Assembly (NCBI RefSeq): GCF_024763615.1
Contig: NC_077223.1
Location: 5,890,001 to 5,954,000, forward strand
Direction: 5' to 3'
DNA length: 64,000 bases
DNA from: Phlebotomus papatasi
Lineage: Eukaryota > Arthropoda > Insecta > Diptera > Psychodidae
Part shown: one piece after another, positions 48,701-57,718 of the stretch
Position numbering within the stretch: position 1 is the stretch's first letter
Layout of the letters: every line of letters begins with the position of its first letter
Notes under the pieces: model-generated
Told to the model about the DNA's origin: nothing
What the model saw: the letters and a program-made list of their open reading frames with translations, nothing else
Database searches by the model: none
Translations under genes and position numbers: made by a program

Positions 48701-51700
48701 GTAATTGGTTGTACAGAAACCGTAGTAGCTATGCTCGTGTAAACGGATCCAAGTCGGAAAGCTTTCGGATGAGTGTTAGACTGCGTCAAGGGTGTGTTCT
48801 ATCATCATTATTGTTTGTACCATGCATGGACGAAATGATGAAACGTAGTCGGGGATAGAATGCGTTTCATATTGGGGATTTCAGGGTGAGCCATCTCCTC
48901 TGCAGATGATTTAGTTCTTTTTGTAAATGTGTGGTTAGGTCGGAAGTAATGGTAATGTAAAATGCACTCTACATGTTAGAGGAGTCCTATTGAAACAGGT
49001 AGAGAAGTTCAAGTATCTCGGAGTGTTATTCAGGAGTGATGTCAGGATAGACGCATAACTCTCGTCGCGAATCCGAATTGAAGGCCGAGCGTAAATCGTT
49101 ATTCTAAATTGTCGGTTTTCATGGTCATGACTCATGAAATTTGGGAAATTACTGAATGACTAAGATCCCGAGATGAGTTACCTTCGGGCTGTTAAGGGAA
49201 TCACTAAGGGAATGTATTCATTCGTGAGGAGCTAAGAGTCGAGGAGTTGTTTCTTCGTGTTGAGAGATTATAACTTCGATAGTATGGTCATGTTAATAAC
49301 GTGAATAAAGAAATATTACCCAAAGAAGCTATGAAAGTCATTGTGAGGAGTCATTCGAACATCTTCCTGTAGTAGCGGAAGAACGACAAGCGTAGGCTGT
49401 TAACCTGGGTGTTCTAGGCTCCCCACCCCGTTAGGGAAAAACCATTGAAATTGAAAATGATTGAATGAATGACGAGTTTTTTTCAAAGACATGATCAAAA
49501 ATGCTCATAGTGTATTCTAGATACAGAAACACAGCTTTAAAGTAGGCCCTACTATAGAACATTTTATTGTAACGTTTTGCAAAAGTTTAAAATGGGCAAA
49601 AGCGGCTAAAAGCTTGATGTATGGTGCTATTCCAATGAAAAATGAACATAATTTTAGCACAACTGTTCTCAAGTTCTTCTACATAATCGACTTTTCATTG
49701 TTGTATAGGGGAAGGGGATGGATCTTATAGGCGGTTAGGTAGAGGACAAGGTTTAGAGTGGAAGAGTAGGTGCTCAAGAAGTTGGTTGTATGACTATTCC
49801 AGTGTTGCCAAGAAGATTACGAGCTGTTCGCTCTACAGTGATCTTCTTAGTGGTGGTGAGGTAGTTACTGAGCGAATTAATGATAATGCGCTCAAAATCT
49901 CTGCCTCACGTGTAAAAGAAAGACTTATTTGTTTTTCTTCTTAGTGACGAAGTATTAAGCGCATGAATTTATTTCACATAATTACAATCTTTTATACCAA
50001 ATTGAATTGTGTCGTGCGATGTGGTAAATTGGGTGGGAAAAGTGCATGTTAGGTGAATTTTTGTCGTTTTCATATTGTATGTGGGTTACATAAATTTGTA
50101 TGTTTTGCTAGTACTTGTACATATTTTAAATAATCTTTCATTTCCTCGAAGCTTCTTTAACTTCCTCAGGTTCAGATCTGAACAATTGTGTTGGTATTGT
50201 AGTAAGACTATTCAGCCTGGAGGAGTTGGGGGAAGAAAGCCCGTCCTGACTGATGAAGACAAATAGATTTCTCAGTCGGCCTTCAACCGTGAATTTGTGA
50301 GGTACAATAGACTCTCTCTCAATTGGGCATTTGGGGCAAAATATCATCCGGTTTATCGATAGATTTGGGCATCAAAGCCTTTGTAAATTCCACAAAAAGT
50401 GCTCAATTACGAAGAATCACGATAAAATAGGAAGAACTACAGCGAATTTGAGCGAATTAGCTTCATAATTAAACGTGTAAATTGTCAACAAAATTTTTCG
50501 CCCGATTGAGCGGGAGTCTACTGTAGCTCGATTCGTGGATCCCCGGGGTTCTACTCCGGGAGGCTGGCGATGGAAGGCACTCCAGCATGTGTCGGTGTGG
50601 GTCTGTGGCATATATTGCTACAGTATGTGTTCCTGTCTTGACTGTTTGTGGTTTTAGAACACGAGAGGACTCGGAAAAATAGTCGTAACAGGAACCAACA
50701 CATAGAAAATTCGATAAGGCAGAAACACTTGACAACAGCAAAGTGCTAAGAAAGAGGAAATCTTTCCCTAGAACAGTTTGTTTTAGCACATGATTCTTAA
50801 ATGCTTCTGCATTATCGACTTTTCTTTGTGTTGGTTTCTGACTGGATTTGAATTGTTTTCCCCAGTCGTGACAGGAACCAATACAAAGAAAATTCGATAA
50901 GGCAAAAGTAGTTGAGAACAGTAAAGTGCTATAAAAACAGCAAATCTTTAGCTTGAACAGTTTTTTTTTAGCACATGACTGTTCTCAAGTGCTTCTACAT
51001 TTTCAACTTTTCTTTGTGTTGGTTTCTGTCTAAACTGTTTTCGCTAGTCCTCGCCGTGTTAAAAAACTACCAAATAGTCGTGACAGGAACCAACACATAG
51101 GCAAATCGATTATGTAGAAGCACGTGAGAACAGTTATGTTGAGTCCCTCCTCGAGTTCTACAGCAACTTCGGGTTCTTCTTTAATATTGAAATCCTGTTT
51201 GATTTTGTCTCCAACTTTATTCACGTCCATTTACATTGGTAACTCAAGAGAGACTAAACTAACCTAAAGTTATTACAAAAAGAGTGCGACGTTCTCGGAG
51301 GTCACGACATCTAGTGTGAAACATTACAACTGTATTATACGGGTATAACAAGTTATGTGCTAAAAAATATGTGTCATTTTTCATTGAAACAGTACCAATA
51401 TTCCACTGAATTAGTGTAAATTATTTTCTATAAGGAAAATTGGGCAATAATGAGGTTGTCCTGTTGACTTTCTTCTCAGGATGTATCTGAATATCCAGCC
51501 AACAATATCTAACTGGGCTGCGACAGGTGATGAATTCTCTCTAATTTTTGAGGCCAATCCTCTGGCTGAGTTTGTGGAGTTGCCCAGCGATATTGGTAAC
51601 TTGAGGTACAGCGCAATCCTCTGTGGTTGCATTCGTGGAGCTCTCGAAATGGTCCAACTCGAGGTGCAGAGCTGGTTTGCCCAGGATCATTTAAAGGGGG

Positions 51701-51771
51701 ACGCCAACACAGAAATCAGGGTGAAATTTATCAGGCGTCTAGAGGACGCTATTCCAGCAGGTGAAGATTAA
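39793..51771 (+). CDS. Trappc3: TRAPP complex subunit 3 (Bet3)
   Basis: Three exons, 39793-39831, 46666-46871 and 51480-51771, join in phase to 178 residues; human TRAPPC3 is 180. Exon 1 codes MSRQGSRLDSKKV, the diagnostic Bet3 N-terminus. Exon 2 begins SSELLTLTYGALVSQMLRDF and includes RLIEDYLSRTNSLRCHDM, whose Cys at about 67 is the conserved acyl-bearing cysteine. Exon 3 opens MYLNIQPTISNWAATGDEFS and ends FIRRLEDAIPAGED. Known: Bet3 is a core subunit of the TRAPP tethering complexes that activate Rab1/Ypt1 in ER-Golgi traffic. Intron 1 (6.8 kb) contains the whole NF-YA coding region and a Tigger element. Intron 2 (4.6 kb) contains a LINE relic and a DNA element. All sites are GT-AG and no frame damage is seen. 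A poly(A) signal occurs near 51866. Confidence 0.95.
40057..40109 (+). promoter_or_regulatory. Candidate 3' splice site and leader exon start of NF-YA
   Basis: A strong pyrimidine tract ending TTTTTCTAG (AG at 40055-40056) sits 53 bp before the NF-YA ATG. The only clear upstream donor is the TRAPPC3 exon 1 donor (39832). If used, the TRAPPC3 ATG would open a 17-codon upstream frame, MSRQGSRLDSKKVTSDY, stopping TAG at 40069-40071, 38 nt before the NF-YA start codon. Confidence 0.6.
40110..40850 (+). CDS. Nf-YA: Nuclear transcription factor Y subunit alpha (NF-YA / CBF-B / HAP2)
   Basis: A single uninterrupted frame of 246 residues. Residues 1-180 are Gln/Ser/Thr-rich with repeated LPL(S/A)QLQ-type segments, the usual activation domain. 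The core is complete. DQILYVNAKQYKRILKRRQA (181-200) starts the A1 helix that docks on the NF-YB/NF-YC histone-fold dimer. IPKERSKYLHESRHRHAM then RGEGGRFHSG (to about 240) is the A2/DNA-contact part that inserts in the CCAAT minor groove. Known: the trimer binds CCAAT boxes in many promoters. The gene lies inside TRAPPC3 intron 1 on the same strand. AATAAA at 40940-40945 gives it its own 3' end. The lack of coding introns may mean an old retrocopy or ancestral intron loss; the context, with an acceptor just before the ATG, argues that it is an expressed alternative 3' unit of the locus. Confidence 0.95.
   Translation: MDASASTDMAGTSGQLQVLPLSQVLSGTSGQPILVQALPQQISTSTQPMQMLPLAQLQQSGAQLMVQPTAAAQPQAQFIQLADGQTLVVHPLPGIGVSEGTVANQPQLININGNLLQLPVTQNASTSIAQPQVMMVATDASQQQSQGVKVTHQPTSLTTQTTPSASTVTTASSSASAESEDQILYVNAKQYKRILKRRQARAKLEAQGRIPKERSKYLHESRHRHAMNRIRGEGGRFHSGSSQSKN
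40940..40945 (+). terminator. Poly(A) signal of NF-YA inside TRAPPC3 intron 1
   Basis: AATAAA about 90 bp after the NF-YA stop. Use of this intronic signal would end NF-YA transcripts and compete with full-length TRAPPC3 pre-mRNA. Confidence 0.65.
41301..41738. mobile_element. TTAA-type MITE with inverted partner (foldback, ~200-bp arms)
   Basis: 41301-41545 starts TTAACTCTTTCGTCTC and ends GGTCCGGAAAGAGTTAA. From that TTAA an inverted, slightly diverged copy runs to 41738, ending GAGACGAAAGAGTTAA. The arms share GATTACAAACTATAA and TTAATTCCTGAGCTTAGATA over about 200 bp. No coding capacity. Confidence 0.88.
41824..42149. mobile_element. TA-flanked MITE, TGTCTCTCTATATGCA ends, copy 2
   Basis: CAGTGCTGTCTCTCTATATG at the left and its inverse at the right (one mismatch), TA at 41822-41823 and 42150-42151. 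Over most of its length it is collinear with 23663-24005. Confidence 0.92.
42485..43140. mobile_element. Probable MITE with TTGTGTATTG subterminal repeats
   Basis: AAGTTGTGTATGGGAAAA occurs two to three times near the left side and its inverse (CCAATACACAACTTT, CCAATACACAACATT) near the right. Exact ends are uncertain. A tRNA-like stretch lies inside. Non-autonomous. Confidence 0.55.
42889..42967 (+). ncRNA. tRNA-like sequence with A- and B-box-like motifs and T-run (SINE-like)
   Basis: GTGGCGCGGCCGG (42889-42901) resembles an A box and GGTTCAAGTCT (42932-42942) a B box, 43 bp apart, followed by a T8 run, a polymerase III-type stop. The T arm pairs poorly and no good anticodon stem forms, so it is a decayed tRNA or tRNA-derived SINE head rather than a working tRNA gene. 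Confidence 0.35.
43723..46121 (+). mobile_element. pogo/Tigger DNA transposon, full length
   Basis: The inverted ends CAGTAGACTCTCGCTAATCC (left) and the inverse of GGATTAGCGAGAGTCTACTG (right) are flanked by TA at 43721-43722 and 46122-46123; length 2399 bp. It carries a damaged transposase gene. The ends define a family with the MITEs at 34085, 50305 and 60258 (CAGTAGACTCTC) and, more distantly, 33750 and 58479. Confidence 0.94.
43910..45534 (+). pseudogene. Tigger transposase (Tc5/CENP-B HTH plus DDE_1), frameshifted
   Basis: ATG 43910 opens MKRKHISTKIHDKLKAIELV and a psq-type HTH (AASYGVGRQTLLDW). A one-base shift near 44145 moves the frame to FIWFDNMRERG. A 70-bp GT-AG intron (about 44177-44246) then leads to VPISGPLLQAKAL, the usual Tigger junction. 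The DDE_1 domain follows with its three acidic sites visible: YNADETGLNF, LLILDNAPVHP and IQPMDQNV. A second shift near 44960-45030 separates this from the C-terminal part (ILKVILWTAQAWDQV, to the stop at 45532-45534). Known: the enzyme cuts and pastes the element at TA. Two frameshifts make this copy inactive, yet all catalytic residues remain, so the damage is recent. Confidence 0.88.
46375..46482 (-). mobile_element. Remnant end of a TTAA-type element
   Basis: Inverse of the left end of the 34592 element: ATGGGTACCCAGTGTCCCAA then GAGACGAAAGAATTAA. It lies in TRAPPC3 intron 1 about 180 bp before exon 2. Confidence 0.65.
47120..49480 (+). pseudogene. LINE reverse transcriptase relic in TRAPPC3 intron 2
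   Basis: Blocks appear in order with many frameshifts: EILYGNSKFKDGKATGIDEI and RPEMLKLMG; after the inserted element, WQIGRVPKDW, VPMFKKGNKK, SPGKVGHSLGEEQCGIRTAR; then RLRQGCVLSSLLF, the active-site ADDLVLF, VEKFKYLGVLFRSD, and MSYLRAVKGITKGMYSFVRS. This is another LINE lineage than the copies in LRRC56. It ends near repeats of TGAATGAATGA. Long dead. Confidence 0.8.
47221..48247. mobile_element. 1027-bp non-autonomous DNA element inserted in the LINE
   Basis: Ends CACTCAGAAAA and TTTTCTGAGTG are inverse; TT is present on both sides (47219-47220, 48248-48249). Removing it with one TT restores a continuous reading GGGTCGGTTGGCTTACGCG of the LINE frame, which proves the limits. No transposase frame is seen. 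Superfamily unknown. Confidence 0.85.
49481..50304. other. TRAPPC3 intron 2, no gene seen
   Basis: AT-rich. 49660-49700 holds a single ACTGTTCTCAAGTTCTTCTA unit of the palindromic repeat found in arrays further right. Confidence 0.6.
50305..50523. mobile_element. Tigger-related MITE, copy 2 (inverted)
   Basis: CAATAGACTCTCTCTCAATT at the left and inverse CAGTAGACTCCCGCTCAATC at the right, TA at 50303-50304 and 50524-50525. Same family as 34085-34317, opposite orientation. Confidence 0.88.
50600..51155. repeat. Array of alternating inverted units (palindromic array), left
   Basis: A unit with TTTAGCACATGACTGTTCTC, AAGTGCTTCTGCATTATCGA and CTTTTCTTTGTGTTGGTTTC alternates with its inverse complement about every 100-130 bp; two to three inversions are visible here. 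It lies in TRAPPC3 intron 2, 325 bp before exon 3. Confidence 0.82.
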
Positions 51772-52466
51772 ATTCGTCTGTTAGTTTTCTGTAAGGAAAG
51801 AAGAAGAATGATGCAAAAACTGCAATGTAATGTCATCATAAAATCACAATGATGAAGGGGGTGATTAATAAATTGAATTCCACAAGATCATTAACATTCA
51901 GAGAAATAAACAATTAAATTACCAGGCACGAGTCTTTTTTTCTGTGTGGCGTGTTGAATGTGTTCCGATAGGGAAGTTGATACGCCATTGACGCCAATTT
52001 AATCAGCACCGAGTGCAAAATATGGTCGTCAGCAGATGTTAGAGGTAGATAGTGGTGATCCAATTAGCAAACTTACTATTAGCCACAATCCTTTCAACCA
52101 TTCACCGGGAAATTGAATTCAAATGGAATACTCACGTTATTTCCCAAAAGAAGATAACTTTCCTCTTGAAACTTTTCAATAGACATCATTTGCATGAATG
52201 AATTAATTCACTACCTGTTGCTGCTAAGAACGATTTCAATGGAACTTAAAAATTATGTTCTAATATTTGTCTGTCTAAGGAACTGCAAAGTTAACACTTA
52301 ACTTTTCCTAATTGCTACTAAATGCTTGGAAATTTGGGATGAAAATGAAGATGCGGTTGAAATTTTAGATGTAGTGAAGTTTCATCATCTATAAGAACAT
52401 CAGAGTTCCCTCTGGTGCACTCTTATATCACAATATTTCACAATTTTTCACTCTGTACGCGAAAAG
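51772..52466. other. TRAPPC3 3' flank, no gene seen
   Basis: AATAAA near 51866 and 51904, then AT-rich DNA with no supported coding block up to the MITE at 52467. Confidence 0.6.
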
Positions 52467-52703
52467 CTGGGGAGACATGATAACTTATTTTCGACACTAT
52501 CGACTGTCGATTCAGAAAAATTTAAACGATAGCTAGACTTCCTGTAACTAATATAGATATTTATCAACAGTCACATTCTTTTAAGAAAACCACAAAGAAT
52601 GGCCGAATAATGCGTAAAAGGTCGACATTCACTTAATCTAACAGATGTTGATTTATCGATACTATCGATTCGATAGTATCGAAAGGTCATCATTCCACCC
52701 ATG
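52467..52703. mobile_element. MITE, CTGGGG ends, copy 2
   Basis: Collinear with 17647-17883: CTGGGGAGACATGATAACTT at the left, TCATTCCACCCATGG at the right, with the same internal TCGATACTATCGATTCG palindromes. Confidence 0.75.
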
Positions 52704-52839
52704 GTTTTCGGATAAAATAATTGAGAATGATCGTGCTATTCCAATGAAAATTAAAAAAGGCAAATCCTGAGAAGGGGAAAAATGTCTGTTCACATGTGTC
52801 TCTGCGCTATCGACTCTCCTTTGTTTGGTTCCTGTCATG

Positions 52840-53410
52840 GATTGTGATTTTAGAACACGATTAGAACTGGAAAAAAAAACAAAACAGTCATGACAAGAAG
52901 TCTGGCTTCCTGACTAAGAAGAGTCGATAACGCAGAAAGACATGCGAACTGACACTCTTCCGTTTTGCGAGCACCCTGCAAACTGAAAGAGGAAATCTTT
53001 CTTCTGAAGATATTTTTAGCACATGACTTGAGAATGTCAAGTTCTTCTGCATTATCGAGTGCTCATTGTGTTCTTTGTTCTTCTACATGATCGATTTTTT
53101 TCGTGTTGGTTTCTGTCACGACTGTTTGATGGTTTTGGAACACGGAGGGCTAAGAAAAACAGCCCACGCAGAAACCAATCCAAAGAAAAGTCGATAATGC
53201 AGAAGCACTTAATAACAGTCATGTGCTAAAAAAACTGTTCACGGGAAAGATTTCCTCTTTTTTTTAGCACTGTACTGTTCTCAAGTGCTTCTGCATTCTC
53301 GAGCGTTATTTGTGTCGGTTTCTGTCTCGACTGTTTTCCTCAGCCCTCTCGTGTTTCAAAACCATCAAACAGTCGAAAAAATCGATCATGTAGAAGCACT
53401 TGAGAACAGT
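52840..53410. repeat. Array of alternating inverted units (palindromic array), right
   Basis: Same unit as at 50600-51155, at least four alternating inverse and direct units (GTCGATAATGCAGAAGCACT versus AAGTGCTTCTGCATTATCGA). It lies 1.07 kb after the TRAPPC3 stop, so the last TRAPPC3 exon sits between two arrays. Confidence 0.82.
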
Positions 53411-53412
53411 TA

Positions 53413-53637
53413 GGGTGAAGGTATCACATATGGACGTAATACATACACATACACTTATGGGCAAAGTGCAAAATCTTAAGTTTTTAGCTAAAATCAATTT
53501 CAAAAAATCACAAAATTGTTAATCACATCATAAACTAAAATTTTTATGATTTTTTGAAATCTGTTTTAAAGTTAGAACTTAATATTTTTGCAGACTATCC
53601 ATAAAATGTACAACGTTCATAAGTGATGACTCCACCC
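53413..53637. mobile_element. TA-flanked MITE, GGGTGAAGG / GGGTGGAGT ends
   Basis: Left GGGTGAAGGTATCACATATG, right inverse GGGTGGAGTCATCACTTATG, TA at 53411-53412 and 53638-53639. Inverted similarity continues inward (CTTAAGTT and ATTAAGTT; AAAAAATCAYAAAA). The ends resemble those of 16222-17590. Confidence 0.85.
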
Positions 53638-53922
53638 TACATGTCGGTTGCAAAGCCCTGAGACTGGCCTATAAATAAATGGTAGAATTTTAAATTTTAG
53701 TCGATAATGTAGTACTAGTCCTGGTTTGAATCTATGCTAATTTTCACTTCCCGGCAATTTTTTTTTAGTATGCGTGCGAATTGAAGTTAGCGTGCTTTTA
53801 GCAAAATAGACAATCTTGAACATTGTGCTGTGATTAAATTCTTTATAAAAGAAGGTTTAATGAAGACGGAAATTCATTCTAAGTAAGATGGTAAAGTTTG
53901 CTAGTGGATTCTCTTCTGCTTC

Positions 53923-54422
53923 NNNNNNNNNNNNNNNNNNNNNNNNNNNNNNNNNNNNNNNNNNNNNNNNNNNNNNNNNNNNNNNNNNNNNNNNNNNNNN
54001 NNNNNNNNNNNNNNNNNNNNNNNNNNNNNNNNNNNNNNNNNNNNNNNNNNNNNNNNNNNNNNNNNNNNNNNNNNNNNNNNNNNNNNNNNNNNNNNNNNNN
54101 NNNNNNNNNNNNNNNNNNNNNNNNNNNNNNNNNNNNNNNNNNNNNNNNNNNNNNNNNNNNNNNNNNNNNNNNNNNNNNNNNNNNNNNNNNNNNNNNNNNN
54201 NNNNNNNNNNNNNNNNNNNNNNNNNNNNNNNNNNNNNNNNNNNNNNNNNNNNNNNNNNNNNNNNNNNNNNNNNNNNNNNNNNNNNNNNNNNNNNNNNNNN
54301 NNNNNNNNNNNNNNNNNNNNNNNNNNNNNNNNNNNNNNNNNNNNNNNNNNNNNNNNNNNNNNNNNNNNNNNNNNNNNNNNNNNNNNNNNNNNNNNNNNNN
54401 NNNNNNNNNNNNNNNNNNNNNN
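53923..54422. other. Assembly gap, 500 N
   Basis: Exactly 500 N, probably a placeholder of unknown true size. Open frames across it are artefacts. Confidence 0.99.
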
Positions 54423-54739
54423 AAGGTCTATTGAGGCTATCTATAGAAAAAAATTGAGCCGCTATCTTTTTTACCTTGGAATTTTTCCACCTTTTTTTTT
54501 TACCTTTTGCATTTTTCGACTTGTGGCTTTTTGCCCCAGTTTCCCCTATCATTTACCTTTACAATCCAATTGCGAAGCTAAATTACGTTATGTTAAAACT
54601 CAGTTCTACTTAAAAATAAGAGAAAAAACCCAATTTCAAAGTTGCTCCAATTCAAAAGTACCCCACTTCCCCCTATCGACCATGTACGTTGGATAATCAT
54701 CCTAAAAAGAAATGATTTTTGGAAATTATTCGTTGCCTA

Positions 54740-54992
54740 GGCTAAAGTGGTACAAGTTGGACAGTGAGTGGTACAAGTTGGGCAATGGTACAATTTGGAC
54801 AGGGCTTTTTGTCTTGATAAATTTAGTACTTCATTTTTATTTGTATATTTTTAATGCTTTAGTTTTATAATTTGGTTCCTTGTGCTTAAAAACAAATTTT
54901 GTATTGTATTTATCAAGAAAAAAGCCATGTCCAACTTGTACCGGCGAGTTGTCCAAATTGTAACACTAATTCCAAATTATATCACTTTACCC
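54740..54992. mobile_element. TA-flanked MITE, TACAAGTTGGACA subterminal repeats
   Basis: Left GGCTAAAGTGGTACAAGTTG, right inverse GGGTAAAGTGATATAATTTG, TA at 54738-54739 and 54993-54994. GGTACAAGTTGGACA occurs several times in both orientations, and TTTATCAAGAAAAAAGCC is inverted against GGGCTTTTTGTCTTGATAAA. Confidence 0.87.
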
Positions 54993-54994
54993 TA

Positions 54995-56588
54995 ATTGTT
55001 TTTTTTTTCTGCAAAATGTCTTGCATTAGTTATTAATGAAACATGTTATGCAGAAGATAATTCGTTAGAAGCGACCAATGATTTTCAAAAAATCATTTTA
55101 TTTTAGGGTGACGATCCAACCTTCGTGGTTGATACGTGCTTCATTTAAGGAATAATTCATGAAATAAAATTAACGCTCATCTCCTTTCAATCGTTTAGCA
55201 TAATGTCTTTTCTACTTTTTTGCACTAGATTGAAATGAATAGTCTTGTTTGTGCTGTTACCCTAAAAAAAGTGTAGTCATTACCCCTAAAATTCAATTCC
55301 TTGTTCCCCTGAGGTTGCCTGTAAACCTTGTAAAGGATGTCAACTGCCATAAGCTTATCTGAGCTTTTCATGTTTGCATATGAACCGGATTCGCAATGAA
55401 AGAATCACATCTACCATAAAGTGTTTTAGGCTCATCACTGCCTTTGCTCCTGAGGAACTGAGCTCTTGTTCTTTGTGGGTGTTTTGACTATCCGAAGGTT
55501 AATGTTTGCTTTTAATAAATTGCATAAGATATATCTGCTCCCTAAAGTCCCCGTGGCCATATTACTCCTTACACAGGGACACTTTTTGTATGCAATTTAC
55601 TGTCTCCTTCATATAAGTGCTCTGCATCTGAGGGAAGGGTAGCATATGTGCACTGTTTGATGTCGAGGGGGTGCCCTCAATACCTGGTTGTCCCTTTTCT
55701 ACAAGGAGGAGGTTCTCTTATAGAGTTCAGAGATATTATAGTTCCTCGAAGGCTTCACAAAAGACATTTTAAACGTATATTCTCTTTGCTAAGGACGTGT
55801 TTTTGTATTACATTGTTCTATTTCTCGTAAAGTTCGACAATTTCTGGAGGGTAATCTAAGTATTCTAAAGTACTTCTAGCCTTAGGATAGGCTTTCAAGC
55901 TCCTGTTTTTTAAACTTTATTTTAATTTTTTTTAATAAAAATCTTTTCCATATTCAGAAATTGACGTAAAATCTTAATCGTTTTAACTGTGTCTTTGAAA
56001 ATTAAGTGATTATTTTTAAAGTTTATTATGTCTGGTGGTTTTGATTAGTCATATTAATATTGAGGCGATGGGAGAGATGAGATCAAAATTGCTTTAAGTA
56101 TTAACCTAGATATTGTAAAAATTGTCGGATAGAACGCAAAGCAATTGTATCCGTATACGAAATGATTATACCGTGTAATAAATTTTGCAATATATTTGCA
56201 TTTTTGCAGCAGAACATGGATGTAAATGGCCCGTAAAATGCCATTAACATTTCTTTTGTATTTTCAACAATTCAATAGAAAATCAAGCTACTGCATATTA
56301 AAAGCAAATAATGGATTTTTATTTAGTCTTATTATAATTTTAATTAAAATCACGATCTTTGGTTTTATAACAAAATAATGTCGTGATTTGAAAATGACGT
56401 GAAATTTTTTTTTTGATGATTTTCTTGTATTATAACTTATGTTGCATAACTAGAGGGCAAATGTGATTTCTAACGGAAAGGCTGCAACGTACTAGGGGCC
56501 ACTTTTACTTTTGCTCATCACTGTGTTTCGATTGAAAATTTTTCAAGGCAGAATATTTTTAACTTTTACGTTTTGTTTTGACTTTCAG
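54995..56588. other. Intergenic, no gene assigned
   Basis: AT-rich DNA without recognisable domains or clear element ends. The only frame of note (55648-55830) has no family signature. Confidence 0.55.
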
Positions 56589-56675
56589 AGCTCTCCAGGA
56601 GCATCTTAAAATGTCTTCCAAAGATGAGAAAATTCCGCATCATTCTCGAAATGATTTCGTGAATAACAACACGAG
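56589..56675 (+). CDS. Possible first coding exon of an unidentified gene
   Basis: A pyrimidine-rich acceptor (GTTTTGACTTTCAG, AG at 56587-56588) is followed by 22 nt and an ATG at 56611. The frame MSSKDEKIPHHSRNDFVNNN continues to ACG AG, where GTACTG could be a donor (56676). Unspliced, the frame stops after 23 codons. The sequence looks less AT-rich than its surroundings, which is why I mark it. No homology is recognised and no partner exon was found to the right edge. It could equally be chance. Confidence 0.25.
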
Positions 56676-57718
56676 GTACTGAAATTCCCGAAATTGTTGG
56701 ATCTGTGTCTCATTGATGTAAGTCAGCAAAATCACATGCTGTGTATTTTTATCAACACTACTCAACATATTCGTGGGAAAGGTGATAAATAAGAAGAAGA
56801 AGAAAAAAAAGAAAAAAACTCATCGTTTATTATTTAAAAAACAATTTTTACACAAATATTTCGTGTATTTTCCAATGAGAAAGTATTGATGAAATCTCCA
56901 AGTGTGGCCTTTTCACACTTATTTAGTTAAATGAATATCAACATGATTGTTTACCAAATATTTTTATGTGAAAAAAAATTTGAGAGAGAGAGAAAAAGAG
57001 TGTAAAAAACTCGTTGGTATGTTCTCTTATTATATATTTTTTATTAAAGTGAGATAGTTTATGCAGAATACCAGAGATTTCTTGCAACATACTTTTTGGG
57101 TGGATAAACACAATGGGAGAGAGAATGTATGGGATCGCATGGTTTGAGGTGATTCCACATGTTGCTCCTGCTAAAATGTACTTGTATTGTGAGCTATAAA
57201 TAGCCCTTAATAGTAAACATTACGAGATGAAGAAATGGTGACGATGAGTCGCGGGAGGTCACCGTACGAGCACTTCAAGTGTCCTCTTTACAGACTCAAA
57301 CGGGAGTATTTTTAGCACTTTTGCAAAGATGAACACACTACCATTAAATTGTTGTGATTTTTCATCGCAATTACGATGTGGACCCCACACTCAGCTCCAT
57401 CCATCCAGAGATTCACACTAAAGCGTCTGCTGAAAACTTTTCCAGCTATACTTTACTATTTATGCCATTTCCACTGCTAATTAAAAAAATGACGAGCTTT
57501 TCAATTGAAATATAACATTTTTTTTAAATTTAAAATAAACGTAAAAGGCTGACCTACGATTTTGGAAAAAAGGGTTACCGGAGCATTAAGTATTATCAAG
57601 CTTAGGGCGAAACTTCCGCAGCCTGTTTTGATGTTCGCTTCTCTTTGGTCCTCCTTAATAGTGCGTCTTTTCCGGATTTATGCCGTAGACACACTTACGA
57701 CTTAAACCGAGAGACGGC
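56676..57718. other. Intergenic, no gene assigned
   Basis: Contains a GAA-rich run (56790-56815) and otherwise AT-rich DNA. Nothing supported. Confidence 0.5.

Noticed and set aside
53857..54552. Open frames of 178-231 codons near 54 kb
   Set aside because: They consist almost wholly of the N gap.
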